Shown: positions 1 to 10,750, counted from the stretch's first letter. The stretch: DNA of 64,000 bases from Streptomyces roseofulvus (GCF_039534915.1 NZ_BAAAWE010000001.1:4898001-4962000); one strand, 5' to 3'. Program-made: numbers and translations. The notes: generated by a model not told the origin, from the sequence alone.

Positions 1-258
1 GTCACCACGCCCGAGGACTACATGGGTGAGGTCATCGGCGACATCAACTCCCGCCGTGGCCAGATCCAGGCCATGGAGGAGCGGGCCGGTGCCCGCGTCG
101 TGAAGGGCCTCGTGCCCCTCTCGGAGATGTTCGGCTACGTCGGCGACCTGCGCAGCAAGACGTCCGGCCGTGCCAGCTACTCCATGCAGTTCGACTCCTA
201 CGCCGAGGTTCCGCGGAACGTCGCCGAGGAGATCATCGCGAAGGCCAAGGGCGAGTAA
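1..258 (+). CDS. fusA: Elongation factor G, C-terminal end (partial)
   Basis: The open frame enters from the left edge and gives the last 85 residues of EF-G, the GTPase that drives tRNA-mRNA translocation on the ribosome. The visible part is domain V: PEDYMGEVIGDINSRRG, then GARVVKGLVPLSEMFGY and the terminal YAEVPRNVAEEII helix, all typical of bacterial EF-G. It stops with TAA at 256-258 and is followed 161 bp later by tuf in the same direction, the usual end of the str operon. The 5' end lies outside the window. Confidence 0.97.
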   Translation, partial: VTTPEDYMGEVIGDINSRRGQIQAMEERAGARVVKGLVPLSEMFGYVGDLRSKTSGRASYSMQFDSYAEVPRNVAEEIIAKAKGE

Positions 259-268
259 CGCAACCGCG

Positions 269-299
269 TTCAACGCACCGCGTTCACACGCTTTAGGCT
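269..299 (+). promoter_or_regulatory. Possible tuf promoter in the fusA-tuf gap
   Basis: A -10-like TAGGCT at 294-299 is preceded by TTCAAC at 269-274 with a 19-bp spacer. TAGGCT fits the Streptomyces housekeeping -10 pattern (TAGRRT) closely; the -35 is weak. A perfect TTGACA at 299-304 has no -10 at a workable distance. A separate tuf promoter in this gap is known in other streptomycetes, so the call is reasonable but the exact hexamers are inferred. Confidence 0.4.
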
Positions 300-419
300 T
301 GACACCGACCGGTGGGGGGCCGTCCCGAGAGGGATACCCCCTGCCGGGCGGCACCCCAGCAAAGATCACCTGGCGCCGATGAAGCAAGGCGTTCAGAACC
401 ACTCCACAGGAGGACCCCA

Positions 420-1613
<1,194 letters not shown>

Positions 1614-1660
1614 TCTTGAACTGACCTGGTAGCTCGCACGAGCTGCTAGCAGTGAGGGAA

Positions 1661-1690
1661 GGCCCCGCACCGAAAGGTGCGGGGCCTTCT
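1661..1690 (+). terminator. tuf terminator
   Basis: An 11-bp perfect stem (GGCCCCGCACC pairing with GGTGCGGGGCC) closes a GAAA tetraloop at 1672-1675, 48 bp after the tuf stop, followed by TTCTCG. It is a clear end for the str operon. Confidence 0.85.
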
Positions 1691-1713
1691 CGCGTTCCCG
1701 GTGACGGGTGACC

Positions 1714-1734
1714 GGTGACCGGCGGCCGGTCACC
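1714..1734. repeat. Inverted repeat in the tuf / PIG-L convergent gap
   Basis: Arms GGTGACCGG (1714-1722) and CCGGTCACC (1726-1734) surround a 3-base loop, inside a run of GGTGACCGG/GGCCGG repeats from about 1700 to 1745. It sits just past the stop of the minus-strand lipoprotein gene and may serve as its terminator. No T-rich tail is visible on either strand. Confidence 0.5.
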
Positions 1735-1749
1735 GGCGGCCGGCGACCG

Positions 1750-3732
1750 CTACGGCCGCCAGGACCAGAGCCGCCCGTCCGGGCCGAGCCCCACCACCGT
1801 CACCCCGCGGACGCCCGCGTGGAGCGCGGTGGACACCGCCGGAGGCCCCTGCACACGGGTCCGCAGCCGGCCGCCGGCCCGCACGCACGGCCGCCCCGCG
1901 GTGTCGGTCCCCAGCAGCACCGTGCCCAGCGCCGCAGAGTGGACCGCCCGTACCTCCCCGAAGCCGTCGAGACCCGCGTCCGCCCCGTCCGGGCCCGTCA
2001 GCCGCGCCGAGGCCGGCGCCCGGTGGTAGAGCCCGCCGTCCGCGCTCGCCACCGTCGAACCCGACGGCGGCAGCGCCCCCGGCGCCTCCCGCCCGTCCAC
2101 CCAGTGCCGTACGGACCCGGCGCCCGCCGCGTACACGTGCGTCCGGCCGGCCCGGTCCAGCGAGACGGCAAGACCGTCCTGCACCACCGCGTCCCCCGGC
2201 AGCGCCCGCCACGGCCCCCAGCCGCCGTCCGGCTCACGGACCCGCTCGGCGACGCCCCGCGCCGCGTTCCGCACGTACAGCCGCACCCGGCCGTCCGGAG
2301 CCGCCACCGCCACCGGGGCGCCCAGCCGGCGGCTGCGGTCCGCGCCCCGGTCCGGGGCGCCCAGTCCGCGCCAGGCCAGGAACGGGCCGCCGGGGGAGCG
2401 CTGTTCGAGCAGGACCACCTCCCGCCGGTTCGGGCCGCCCCGCCCCTCCAGGGCCGCGAACCGCACCCCGAAGAGCAGCACCCGCCCGTCCGGGAGCACC
2501 GCCGTGCCCAGTGCCGGCGCGAGCGGCCCGCCGCCCAGGTCCTCCGGCTCGCCCCACATCCCCGGGGAGGTCTCCCGGCGGCGCACCGCGCGCAGCCCCA
2601 GCACCCCGTACGCGGCGAGCCGCCCGTCCGGCTCCTCGGCGAGCGCGAGTCCCGGGCCCGGCCAGCGGCGGTGGGTGGAGCGGACCCAGCCCTTGCGGTT
2701 GGTCAGCGGACGGTCGCCGCCGACGCCGTAGTCGCCGCAGCCGGACGGGTTGCCGCACTCCCAGGACGGGTCGCCGCCGTACGGCACCAGCCGGGCCGCC
2801 TTCCCCGCCAGCACGGCGGGCGGCAGGTTCTTCGGCCAGTGCCGGTTGTAGTAGCCGCGGAAGGCGGTCGCCGTGAAGACCGGGACCGGCGCCCCGGCGC
2901 GCGTCTCCTCCGCCACCCAGCGGACCAGCGCCGCCCAGCCGAAACAGGCCGCCGCCGTGTGGTCCCCGTGGTCCGAGTAGCCCGGCTGCTCGGAGTTCCG
3001 GCGGCGGGTCGCCTCGTCGCCGGGCTGGACGTCCGGGTCCGGGTCGAGGGTGTGCACCACCGTGGGCCGGTAGCGGCGCAGCAGCCCGGTCAGGGCCGCC
3101 ACCAGGCCGTCGTGGTCGTACGGCCCCGGCCGCGTCACCGGCGAGCCCGCCGAGCGGTGCGCGGAGAGCTCCAGGGCCCGGTCCTCCCAGAGCGCGGGCA
3201 GCGCCATGTACCGGCGCGGGGTGTGCATCGGCAGGTCCAGGAAGACCAGCTCCACCCGGCGGCCGCCGTGCGCGAGGACCGCCCGCTCGGCCGTCCGGCC
3301 GCCGCCCAGCGCCAGCGCCTCCCGCCGCCACGGCGTGAACAGCGGCAGCCCGAGCGCCGCCGCGTAGCTCTGCCGCAGGCCCTGGCGGCGGGCGGAGGAG
3401 TACGCGGCCCGGTCCGGCGGCGTCCTCGGCATGCCCGCGACCCGGTTGACGCCGGTGTGCTCGCCGGCGGTCACGTACACGGAGACGAGCGGCACCCCGG
3501 CGTCGAGCAGCCGCTGCCCGTCCGGGTTCATGAAGTACAGGTCGTCGTCGGGGTGCGCGACGATCTGGAGCAGCAGCGCCCGCCCCGGCTCCCCGCCCGC
3601 GAAGGGCTTGCCCGGCGCCGGATCCGCGGCCGGCGAGGCCCGGCGGGCGGCTGGCACGGGCACGGAACAGCCCGATGCCAGGGCCGCGCCCACGGCGGTG
3701 GCCAGGAGCGTACGGCGGGACGGTATGTGCAC
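1750..3732 (-). CDS. PIG-L-family deacetylase lipoprotein with C-terminal propeller-like region
   Basis: A 660-residue secreted protein. The N terminus has twin arginines (SRRTLL) and ends in a lipobox ASGC with Cys at residue 22, so it is a likely Tat-exported lipoprotein. The LmbE/PIG-L zinc-hydrolase core shows AHPDDD (His60, Asp62-63) and the later YSDHGDHTAA motif; this family removes N-acetyl groups from sugar substrates. From about residue 330 the sequence turns into repeated short beta-strand units resembling a sialidase-like propeller or lectin, with repeated PDGRV/LYVRN-type segments. The GTG start is set by a purine-rich GGGGGAAGGG upstream. The substrate is unknown; a cell-wall or glycan sugar is an inference. 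Confidence 0.85.
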   Translation of the reverse strand: MHIPSRRTLLATAVGAALASGCSVPVPAARRASPAADPAPGKPFAGGEPGRALLLQIVAHPDDDLYFMNPDGQRLLDAGVPLVSVYVTAGEHTGVNRVAGMPRTPPDRAAYSSARRQGLRQSYAAALGLPLFTPWRREALALGGGRTAERAVLAHGGRRVELVFLDLPMHTPRRYMALPALWEDRALELSAHRSAGSPVTRPGPYDHDGLVAALTGLLRRYRPTVVHTLDPDPDVQPGDEATRRRNSEQPGYSDHGDHTAAACFGWAALVRWVAEETRAGAPVPVFTATAFRGYYNRHWPKNLPPAVLAGKAARLVPYGGDPSWECGNPSGCGDYGVGGDRPLTNRKGWVRSTHRRWPGPGLALAEEPDGRLAAYGVLGLRAVRRRETSPGMWGEPEDLGGGPLAPALGTAVLPDGRVLLFGVRFAALEGRGGPNRREVVLLEQRSPGGPFLAWRGLGAPDRGADRSRRLGAPVAVAAPDGRVRLYVRNAARGVAERVREPDGGWGPWRALPGDAVVQDGLAVSLDRAGRTHVYAAGAGSVRHWVDGREAPGALPPSGSTVASADGGLYHRAPASARLTGPDGADAGLDGFGEVRAVHSAALGTVLLGTDTAGRPCVRAGGRLRTRVQGPPAVSTALHAGVRGVTVVGLGPDGRLWSWRP

Positions 3733-3868
3733 GGCGGTGGCCCTTCCCCCGGAGGTCGTCCCTGGCTAGACGGCCGGCGGGGTGCCGGGGTTGCCCGCGG
3801 GCCGGCGGCCGGGGCCTTCCCCCGCGGGCGGAGGCCGGAATACTCTCTCCAAGATCTTTCCGGCGGGA

Positions 3869-3896
3869 TGTCGAAGGGCCGCGCCCCGGCTCCGAC
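3869..3896 (+). promoter_or_regulatory. ECF42-type promoter of the first DGPF-sigma pair
   Basis: TGTCGA (3869-3874), an 18-bp spacer, then CGAC (3893-3896), ending 53 bp before the YCII start. This fits the promoter pattern reported for ECF42 sigma factors (TGTCGA at -35, CGA/TC at -10). The second DGPF-sigma pair at 43.3 kb has the same pattern, which supports self-regulation. Confidence 0.7.
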
Positions 3897-3949
3897 CGTA
3901 GGGTGACAGCGCGCCGACGGGGCGCGCGGGTACGGGGAGGACACCCGGC

Positions 3950-4308
3950 ATGAAGTACGTCGCGATGATCTACGGCAACCAGGCCAAGTGGGACGCGTTC
4001 CCGGCCGAGGCGTGGCCGGAGGCGATCGCCCGCCAGGAGGCGTTCAACCGGAAGTACCGGGAGACCGGCGAGCTGCTCGGCGCCTACGGGCTCGCCGACG
4101 CCGCCGCCGCGATGCTGGTCCGCCGGGAGGGCGGCGCCCCGGCCGTCACCGACGGCCCCTACCTGGAGACCAAGGAGTACCTGGCCAGCTTCTACCTGCT
4201 GGACTGCGAGTCCCTGGAGCGCGCCCAGGCGATCGCCGCGGACATGCCCTTCGCGGACGTGGACCCGGTGGAGCTGTGGCCGGTGCTGCACGAGTCCGCG
4301 GCGGACGT

Positions 4309-4312
<4 letters not shown>
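3950..4312 (+). CDS. YCII/DGPF-domain protein
   Basis: A 120-residue protein of the YCII-related (DGPF) family with a dimeric ferredoxin-like fold. It starts MKYVAMIYGNQ and carries the signature as TDGPYLETKEYLASFYLL, that is DGPY rather than DGPF. Function is not established for the family; in actinobacteria these genes typically sit next to ECF42 sigma factors, as here. The stop codon overlaps the GTG of the sigma gene by 4 bp (GTGA), so the two are translationally coupled. The ATG is 18 bp downstream of a GGGGAGGA ribosome-binding region. A role in sensing or enzymatic handling of a small molecule is a guess. Confidence 0.9.
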
Positions 4313-5547
<1,235 letters not shown>

Positions 5548-5644
5548 ACGGGCCTGCGGGGCCGGTGCCGGGGGTGTGTACGGGGAACCCGCGCGCCCCC
5601 TGCGTGTACCCGTACGTGACGTGGGGTACAGTCTTCGACCCCGA

Positions 5645-5675
5645 TTGGCGGCCCGGACGCCCGGTATGGCAGACT
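5645..5675 (+). promoter_or_regulatory. Candidate S10 operon promoter
   Basis: TTGGCG at 5645-5650 is followed after 19 bp by CAGACT at 5670-5675, in the context TATGGCAGACTAG. It lies about 320 bp upstream of rpsJ. A second candidate -10 (TACAGT) lies about 45 bp further upstream. The assignment is by eye and could be off by a few bases. Confidence 0.45.
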
Positions 5676-5994
5676 AGCGGGGTTGCTCGGTTGAGTGCCG
5701 ATGCTGCGCGCCTCCCGCCGGGAGGACCGGAAGCGAGTCCCACAGTACTCGTCGCCCCTTCTCAGGGGCGGACGTACGGGAATCTTCCGGGAAGCGTCAG
5801 CGGGGTACCAGCCAGGCGCCCGGTGGGTGTTCACCCCCGCTCCGCGGTCTTCGGCCCGCACCCCCTTGGTTGGGAAATCCTTCGGGAATTCTTCGTAGAG
5901 GGAGTGCGACACGCCCGACCGCGTGGGTCGGAGGAGGGACGCAAACCGACCGGGTTCCAGGGCGTTAACAAAGAGACAGGACTACGAAGTAGCC
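5676..5994 (+). promoter_or_regulatory. Long structured leader of the S10 operon
   Basis: About 320 bp between the candidate promoter and rpsJ holds no convincing gene but several hairpins: CCTCCC/GGGAGG at 5711-5725, CGCCCC/GGGGCG around TTCTCA at 5753-5770, and CCGACC/GGTCGG around GCGTG at 5915-5931. An AGGAGGG at about 5933-5939 resembles a ribosome-binding site but no start codon follows it. In Enterobacteria a leader here binds L4 for feedback control; whether this leader does anything similar is unknown. Confidence 0.45.
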
Positions 5995-6303
5995 ATGGCG
6001 GGACAGAAGATCCGCATCCGGCTCAAGGCCTACGACCACGAGGTCATCGACTCCTCGGCGAAGAAGATCGTCGAGACGGTGACGCGCACTGGTGCGTCGG
6101 TCGCGGGCCCGGTGCCGCTGCCCACTGAGAAGAACGTGTACTGCGTCATCAAGTCGCCGCACAAGTACAAGGACTCGCGCGAGCACTTCGAGATGCGCAC
6201 GCACAAGCGCCTCATCGACATCCTCGACCCCACGCCGAAGACGGTTGACTCGCTGATGCGTCTCGACCTTCCGGCTGGCGTCGACATCGAGATCAAGCTC
6301 TGA
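5995..6303 (+). CDS. rpsJ: 30S ribosomal protein S10
   Basis: S10, 102 residues, 30S head protein and (as NusE) antitermination partner. It begins MAGQKIRIRLKAYDHEVID and contains the conserved loop HEHFEMRTHKRLIDI-type segment (seen as REHFEMRTHKRLIDI). First gene of the S10 cluster. The ribosome-binding site before the ATG is weak (ACAGGA), and an in-frame GTG at 5923 would add 24 unconserved residues, so the ATG at 5995 is chosen from family length. Confidence 0.98.
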   Translation: MAGQKIRIRLKAYDHEVIDSSAKKIVETVTRTGASVAGPVPLPTEKNVYCVIKSPHKYKDSREHFEMRTHKRLIDILDPTPKTVDSLMRLDLPAGVDIEIKL

Positions 6304-6316
6304 GGTGACGCGCGAG

Positions 6317-6961
6317 ATGGCTAAGAACATCAAGGGCATCCTGGGCGAGAAGCTCGGCATGACGCAGGTCTGGGACGAGAACAACCGGGTCGTCCCGGTG
6401 ACCGTCGTCAAGGCCGGCCCGAATGTCGTGACCCAGGTGCGTACGAACGACGTCGACGGCTACGAGTCGGTCCAGATCGCCTTCGGCGAGATCGACCCGC
6501 GCAAGGTGAACAAGCCCCTCAAGGGCCACTTCGCCAAGGCCGACGTCACCCCGCGCCGTCACCTTGTCGAGATCCGTACCGCTGACGCCAGCGAGTACAC
6601 CCTCGGCCAGGAGATCACCGCCGAGGTCTTCGAGGCGGGCATCAAGGTCGACGTGACCGGCAAGAGCAAGGGCAAGGGCTTCGCCGGTGCCATGAAGCGC
6701 CACAACTTCCGTGGTGGCAAGGCTTCCCACGGTGCCCACCGCGTGCACCGCAAGCCCGGTTCGATCGGTGGCTGCGCCACCCCGGGCCGCGTCTTCAAGG
6801 GCATGCGCATGGCCGGCCGCATGGGCAACGAGCGCGTGACCACCCAGAACCTGACCGTTCACGCCGTTGACGCGGAGAAGGGCCTGCTGCTCATCAAGGG
6901 CGCGGTTCCTGGTCCGAACGGCGGCCTCGTCCTGGTCCGCACCGCGGCCAAGGGGGCCTGA
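6317..6961 (+). CDS. rplC: 50S ribosomal protein L3
   Basis: L3, 214 residues, an early 50S assembly protein whose internal loop reaches toward the peptidyl transferase centre. The start ATG at 6317 (MAKNIKGILGEKLGMTQ) is set by GAGGTGA nine bases upstream; a GTG at 6305 in frame would overlap that site. The conserved GKSKGKGFAGAMKRH and GSIGGCATPGRVFKG motifs are present. It follows rpsJ after 13 bp. Confidence 0.98.
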   Translation: MAKNIKGILGEKLGMTQVWDENNRVVPVTVVKAGPNVVTQVRTNDVDGYESVQIAFGEIDPRKVNKPLKGHFAKADVTPRRHLVEIRTADASEYTLGQEITAEVFEAGIKVDVTGKSKGKGFAGAMKRHNFRGGKASHGAHRVHRKPGSIGGCATPGRVFKGMRMAGRMGNERVTTQNLTVHAVDAEKGLLLIKGAVPGPNGGLVLVRTAAKGA

Positions 6962-6965
6962 GGAT

Positions 6966-7616
6966 ATGAGCACCATTGACATTCTGTCGCCTGCCGGCGA
7001 CAAGGCGGGGACCATCGAGCTCCCGGCCGAGATCTTCGACGCCAAGATCAGCGTCCCGCTGATCCACCAGGTCGTCGTCGCGCAGCTTGCGGCTGCCCGC
7101 CAGGGCACCCACAAGACCAAGACGCGTGGCGAGGTCCGCGGTGGTGGCAAGAAGCCGTACCGCCAGAAGGGCACCGGCCGCGCCCGCCAGGGTTCGACCC
7201 GCGCCCCGCAGTTCGCCGGTGGTGGCGTCGTGCACGGTCCCGTGCCGCGTGACTACTCGCAGCGGACCCCCAAGAAGATGAAGGCCGCCGCCCTCCGCGG
7301 TGCCCTCTCCGACCGGGCGAACCACTCCCGCATCCACGTCGTCTCCGGCGTGGTCGAGGGTGCCGTCTCCACCAAGGCCGCCAAGACGCTGTTCGGCAAG
7401 ATCTCGGAGCGCAAGAACCTGCTCCTGGTCGCCGAGCGTGCCGACGAGGCCGCGTGGCTGTCCGCCCGCAACCTGCCCCAGGTGCACATCCTGGAGCCGG
7501 GCCAGCTGAACACGTACGACGTGATGCGATCCGACGACGTGGTCTTCACCCAGGCCGCCTTCGAGTCCTTCGTGTCTGGCCCCAAGGCCGACGACAACGA
7601 GGGGAACGACGCCTGA
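6966..7616 (+). CDS. rplD: 50S ribosomal protein L4
   Basis: L4, 216 residues, a 50S protein lining the exit tunnel and, in some bacteria, the repressor of the S10 operon. It starts MSTIDILSPAGDKAGT; the tunnel loop with GGGKKPYRQKGTGRARQGS sits around residues 60-80. The ATG comes only 4 bases after the rplC stop. Its own stop overlaps the next ATG by one base. Confidence 0.98.
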   Translation: MSTIDILSPAGDKAGTIELPAEIFDAKISVPLIHQVVVAQLAAARQGTHKTKTRGEVRGGGKKPYRQKGTGRARQGSTRAPQFAGGGVVHGPVPRDYSQRTPKKMKAAALRGALSDRANHSRIHVVSGVVEGAVSTKAAKTLFGKISERKNLLLVAERADEAAWLSARNLPQVHILEPGQLNTYDVMRSDDVVFTQAAFESFVSGPKADDNEGNDA

Positions 7617-7933
7617 TGGCCGAGATCACCAGCAAGACCTTCACGGACCCGCGCGACGTCCTCGTCAAGCCGGTTGTCTCCGAGAAGAGCTACGCGCTGC
7701 TCGACGAGAACAAGTACACGTTCATCGTCGCGCCGGGCGCCAACAAGACCCAGATCAAGCAGGCCGTCGAGGCGGTCTTCTCGGTCAAGGTCACCGGGGT
7801 CAACACGATCAACCGCCAGGGCAAGCGCAAGCGCACCCGCACCGGTTTCGGCAAGCGCGCCAACACCAAGCGCGCCATCGTGACCCTCGCCGAGGGCAAC
7901 CGAATCGACATCTTCGGCGGCCCGACCGCCTGA
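7616..7933 (+). CDS. rplW: 50S ribosomal protein L23
   Basis: L23, 105 residues, at the tunnel exit where it docks trigger factor and the signal recognition particle. The ATG at 7616 overlaps the rplD TGA (TGATG), indicating translational coupling. It shows the conserved KPVVSEKSY and the basic loop GKRKRTRTGFGKR. A longer in-frame reading upstream lies inside rplD and is not real. Confidence 0.98.
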   Translation: MAEITSKTFTDPRDVLVKPVVSEKSYALLDENKYTFIVAPGANKTQIKQAVEAVFSVKVTGVNTINRQGKRKRTRTGFGKRANTKRAIVTLAEGNRIDIFGGPTA

Positions 7934-7972
7934 CGGCGGTCGAGTCGTCCGATATCGGACGAGGACTGAGAA

Positions 7973-8809
7973 ATGGGTATCCGCAAGTACAAGCCGACTA
8001 CGCCGGGCCGTCGTGGCTCCTCCGTAGCCGACTTCGTCGAGATCACGCGGTCCACGCCGGAGAAGTCGCTGGTCCGCCCCCTGCACAGCAAGGGCGGCCG
8101 TAACAACACCGGTCGTGTGACCGTCCGTCACCAGGGCGGTGGCCACAAGCGCGCCTACCGCGTGATCGACTTCCGTCGTCACGACAAGGACGGCGTGCCG
8201 GCCAAGGTCGCTCACATCGAGTACGACCCCAACCGCACCGCGCGTATCGCGCTGCTCCACTACGCGGACGGCGAGAAGCGCTACATCATCGCTCCCAAGG
8301 GTCTGACGCAGGGTGACCGCGTCGAGAACGGCCCGGGCGCGGACATCAAGCCCGGCAACAACCTGGCCCTCCGCAACATCCCGGTCGGTACCACGATCCA
8401 CGCGATCGAGCTCCGTCCCGGCGGTGGCGCCAAGTTCGCCCGTTCCGCGGGTGCCTCCGTGCAGCTGCTTGCGAAGGAGGGCACCATGGCCCACCTCCGC
8501 ATGCCGTCCGGCGAGATCCGTCTGGTCGACGCCCGCTGCCGCGCCACCATCGGCGAGGTCGGCAACGCCGAGCAGTCGAACATCAACTGGGGTAAGGCCG
8601 GCCGCAAGCGCTGGCTGGGCGTCCGCCCGACCGTTCGCGGTGTGGCGATGAACCCGGTTGACCACCCGCACGGTGGTGGTGAGGGCAAGACCTCCGGTGG
8701 TCGCCACCCGGTCTCCCCGTGGGGTCAGAAGGAGGGTCGTACTCGTTCGCCGAAGAAGGCTTCGAACAAGTACATCGTCCGCCGCCGCAAGACGAACAAG
8801 AAGCGCTAG
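7973..8809 (+). CDS. rplB: 50S ribosomal protein L2
   Basis: L2, 278 residues, needed for subunit association and peptidyl transferase structure. It starts MGIRKYKPTTPGRRG; the OB-fold and SH3-like domains are followed by the strongly conserved MNPVDHPHGGGEG segment containing the key His, then the basic tail RRRKTNKKR. A 39-bp gap with a GGACGAGGA ribosome-binding region separates it from rplW. Confidence 0.98.
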   Translation: MGIRKYKPTTPGRRGSSVADFVEITRSTPEKSLVRPLHSKGGRNNTGRVTVRHQGGGHKRAYRVIDFRRHDKDGVPAKVAHIEYDPNRTARIALLHYADGEKRYIIAPKGLTQGDRVENGPGADIKPGNNLALRNIPVGTTIHAIELRPGGGAKFARSAGASVQLLAKEGTMAHLRMPSGEIRLVDARCRATIGEVGNAEQSNINWGKAGRKRWLGVRPTVRGVAMNPVDHPHGGGEGKTSGGRHPVSPWGQKEGRTRSPKKASNKYIVRRRKTNKKR

Positions 8810-8821
8810 GAGCGGGTTTAG

Positions 8822-9103
8822 ATGCCGCGCAGTCTCAAGAAGGGACCCTTCGTCGACGGCCACCTCATCAAGAAGGTGGACGCTCAGAACGAGGCCGGTA
8901 CCAAGAACGTCATCAAGACCTGGTCCCGTCGCTCCATGATCATCCCGGCGATGCTCGGGCACACGATCGCGGTGCACAACGGCAAGACCCACGTCCCGGT
9001 GTTCGTCACCGAGTCGATGGTCGGGCACAAGCTCGGCGAGTTCTCGCCGACGCGTACCTTCCGGGGTCACGTCAAGGAAGACCGGAAGTCGAAGCGCCGC
9101 TAG
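8822..9103 (+). CDS. rpsS: 30S ribosomal protein S19
   Basis: S19, 93 residues, in the 30S head with S13. It starts MPRSLKKGPFVDGHL and ends KEDRKSKRR; the central TWSRRSMIIPAMLGHTIAVHNGK is diagnostic. Family-typical length, 12 bp after rplB. Confidence 0.98.
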   Translation: MPRSLKKGPFVDGHLIKKVDAQNEAGTKNVIKTWSRRSMIIPAMLGHTIAVHNGKTHVPVFVTESMVGHKLGEFSPTRTFRGHVKEDRKSKRR

Positions 9104-9147
9104 TAGCGGATCGCATTCAGACACGTAAGTAACTGAGAGGGACAACC

Positions 9148-9495
9148 ATGGAAGCCAGGGCCCAGGCGCGGTACATCCGCGTCACGCCCATGAAGGCCCG
9201 CCGCGTGGTGGACCTGATCCGTGGCATGGATGCCACGGAGGCTCAGGCTGTTCTGCGATTCGCTCCGCAGGCAGCCTCCGTGCCGGTCGGCAAGGTGCTC
9301 GACAGCGCCATTGCCAACGCCGCGCACAACTACGACCACACGGACGCCTCTTCGCTGTACATCAGCGAGGCGTTCGTCGACGAGGGTCCGACCCTGAAGC
9401 GGTTCCGTCCGCGTGCCCAGGGCCGTGCCTACCGGATCCGCAAGCGGACCAGCCACATCACCGTGGTCGTCAGCAGCAAGGAAGGAACCCGGTAA
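9148..9495 (+). CDS. rplV: 50S ribosomal protein L22
   Basis: L22, 115 residues, whose beta-hairpin lines the nascent-chain tunnel. It starts MEARAQARYIRVTPMKAR, and the hairpin region FRPRAQGRAYRIRKRTSHI is intact. Preceded by GAGAGGGA. Its TAA shares one base with the rpsC ATG. Confidence 0.98.
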   Translation: MEARAQARYIRVTPMKARRVVDLIRGMDATEAQAVLRFAPQAASVPVGKVLDSAIANAAHNYDHTDASSLYISEAFVDEGPTLKRFRPRAQGRAYRIRKRTSHITVVVSSKEGTR

Positions 9496-10325
9496 TGGGC
9501 CAGAAGGTTAACCCGCATGGGTTCCGGCTCGGCATCACCACGGACTTCAAGTCCCGCTGGTACGCCGACAAGCTGTACAAGGACTACGTCAAGGAAGACG
9601 TCGCCATCCGTCGGATGCTGACGTCCGGCATGGAGCGCGCCGGCATCTCGAAGGTTGAGATCGAGCGCACCCGCGACCGCGTCCGCGTGGACATCCACAC
9701 CGCTCGTCCGGGCATTGTCATCGGTCGCCGTGGCGCCGAGGCCGACAAGATCCGCGGCCAGCTGGAGAAGCTGACCGGCAAGCAGGTCCAGCTGAACATC
9801 CTCGAGGTCAAGAACCCCGAGGTCGACGCTCAGCTCGTGGCCCAGGCCGTCGCCGAGCAGCTCTCCTCCCGCGTCTCCTTCCGTCGGGCCATGCGCAAGA
9901 GCATGCAGTCCGCCATGAAGGCCGGCGCCAAGGGCATCAAGATCCAGTGTGGTGGCCGTCTCGGCGGCGCCGAGATGTCCCGCTCGGAGTTCTACCGCGA
10001 GGGTCGTGTGCCGCTGCACACGCTCCGCGCGAACGTCGAGTACGGCTTCTTCGAGGCCAAGACGACCTTCGGCCGCATCGGCGTGAAGGTCTGGATCTAC
10101 AAGGGCGACGTCAAGAACATCGCCGAGGTCCGCGCCGAGAACGCCGCCGCCCGCGCCGGCAACCGTCCGGCCCGTGGCGGTGCTGACCGCCCGGCCGGCC
10201 GCGGTGGCCGCGGTGGCGAGCGTGGCGGTCGCGGTCGCAAGCCGCAGCAGGCTCCCGCTGCCGAGGCCCCCAAGGCCGAGGCCGCCGCCGCTCCGGCTGC
10301 CGAGAGCACCGGAACGGAGGCCTGA
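9495..10325 (+). CDS. rpsC: 30S ribosomal protein S3
   Basis: S3, 276 residues, at the mRNA entry site of the 30S. N-terminal domain MGQKVNPHGFRLG, a KH domain with IVIGRRGAEADKIRG, and the C-terminal S3 domain are complete to about residue 215. The remaining 60 residues form an arginine/glycine-rich stretch (GGRGGERGGRGRK) followed by an Ala/Glu/Pro tail, longer than in E. coli but normal for high-GC actinobacteria. Start overlaps the rplV stop (TAATG). Confidence 0.98.
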   Translation: MGQKVNPHGFRLGITTDFKSRWYADKLYKDYVKEDVAIRRMLTSGMERAGISKVEIERTRDRVRVDIHTARPGIVIGRRGAEADKIRGQLEKLTGKQVQLNILEVKNPEVDAQLVAQAVAEQLSSRVSFRRAMRKSMQSAMKAGAKGIKIQCGGRLGGAEMSRSEFYREGRVPLHTLRANVEYGFFEAKTTFGRIGVKVWIYKGDVKNIAEVRAENAAARAGNRPARGGADRPAGRGGRGGERGGRGRKPQQAPAAEAPKAEAAAAPAAESTGTEA

Positions 10326-10330
10326 CCGAA

Positions 10331-10750
10331 ATGCTGATCCCCCGTAGGGTCAAGCACCGCAAGCAGCACCACCCGAAGCGCAATGGCATGTCCAAGGGTG
10401 GCACGCAGGTTGCGTTCGGCGAGTACGGCATTCAGGCCCTCACCCCGGCCTACGTGACCAACCGCCAGATCGAGGCCGCGCGTATCGCGATGACCCGCCA
10501 CATCAAGCGTGGCGGCAAGGTCTGGATCAACATCTACCCGGACCGTCCGCTCACGAAGAAGCCTGCCGAGACCCGCATGGGTTCCGGTAAGGGTTCGCCG
10601 GAGTGGTGGATCGCGAACGTCAAGCCCGGTCGGGTGATGTTCGAGCTGTCCTACCCGAACGAGAAGATCGCGCGTGAGGCTCTGACTCGTGCGGCTCACA
10701 AGCTGCCGATGAAGTGCAAGATCGTTAAGCGCGAGGCAGGTGAGCTGTGA
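10331..10750 (+). CDS. rplP: 50S ribosomal protein L16
   Basis: L16, 139 residues, near the A-site tRNA elbow. It starts MLIPRRVKHRKQHHPKRNG; conserved TRHIKRGGKVWIN and GSGKGSPEWWIANV follow. The stop overlaps the rpmC ATG (TGATG). Confidence 0.98.
   Translation: MLIPRRVKHRKQHHPKRNGMSKGGTQVAFGEYGIQALTPAYVTNRQIEAARIAMTRHIKRGGKVWINIYPDRPLTKKPAETRMGSGKGSPEWWIANVKPGRVMFELSYPNEKIAREALTRAAHKLPMKCKIVKREAGEL

Noticed and set aside
299..304. Perfect TTGACA before tuf as a promoter -35
   Set aside because: No -10 at 16-19 bp; the nearest candidate is 28 bp away.
5923..5994. N-terminal extension of rpsJ from an upstream GTG
   Set aside because: The added residues are not part of S10 proteins and the region looks like an RNA leader.
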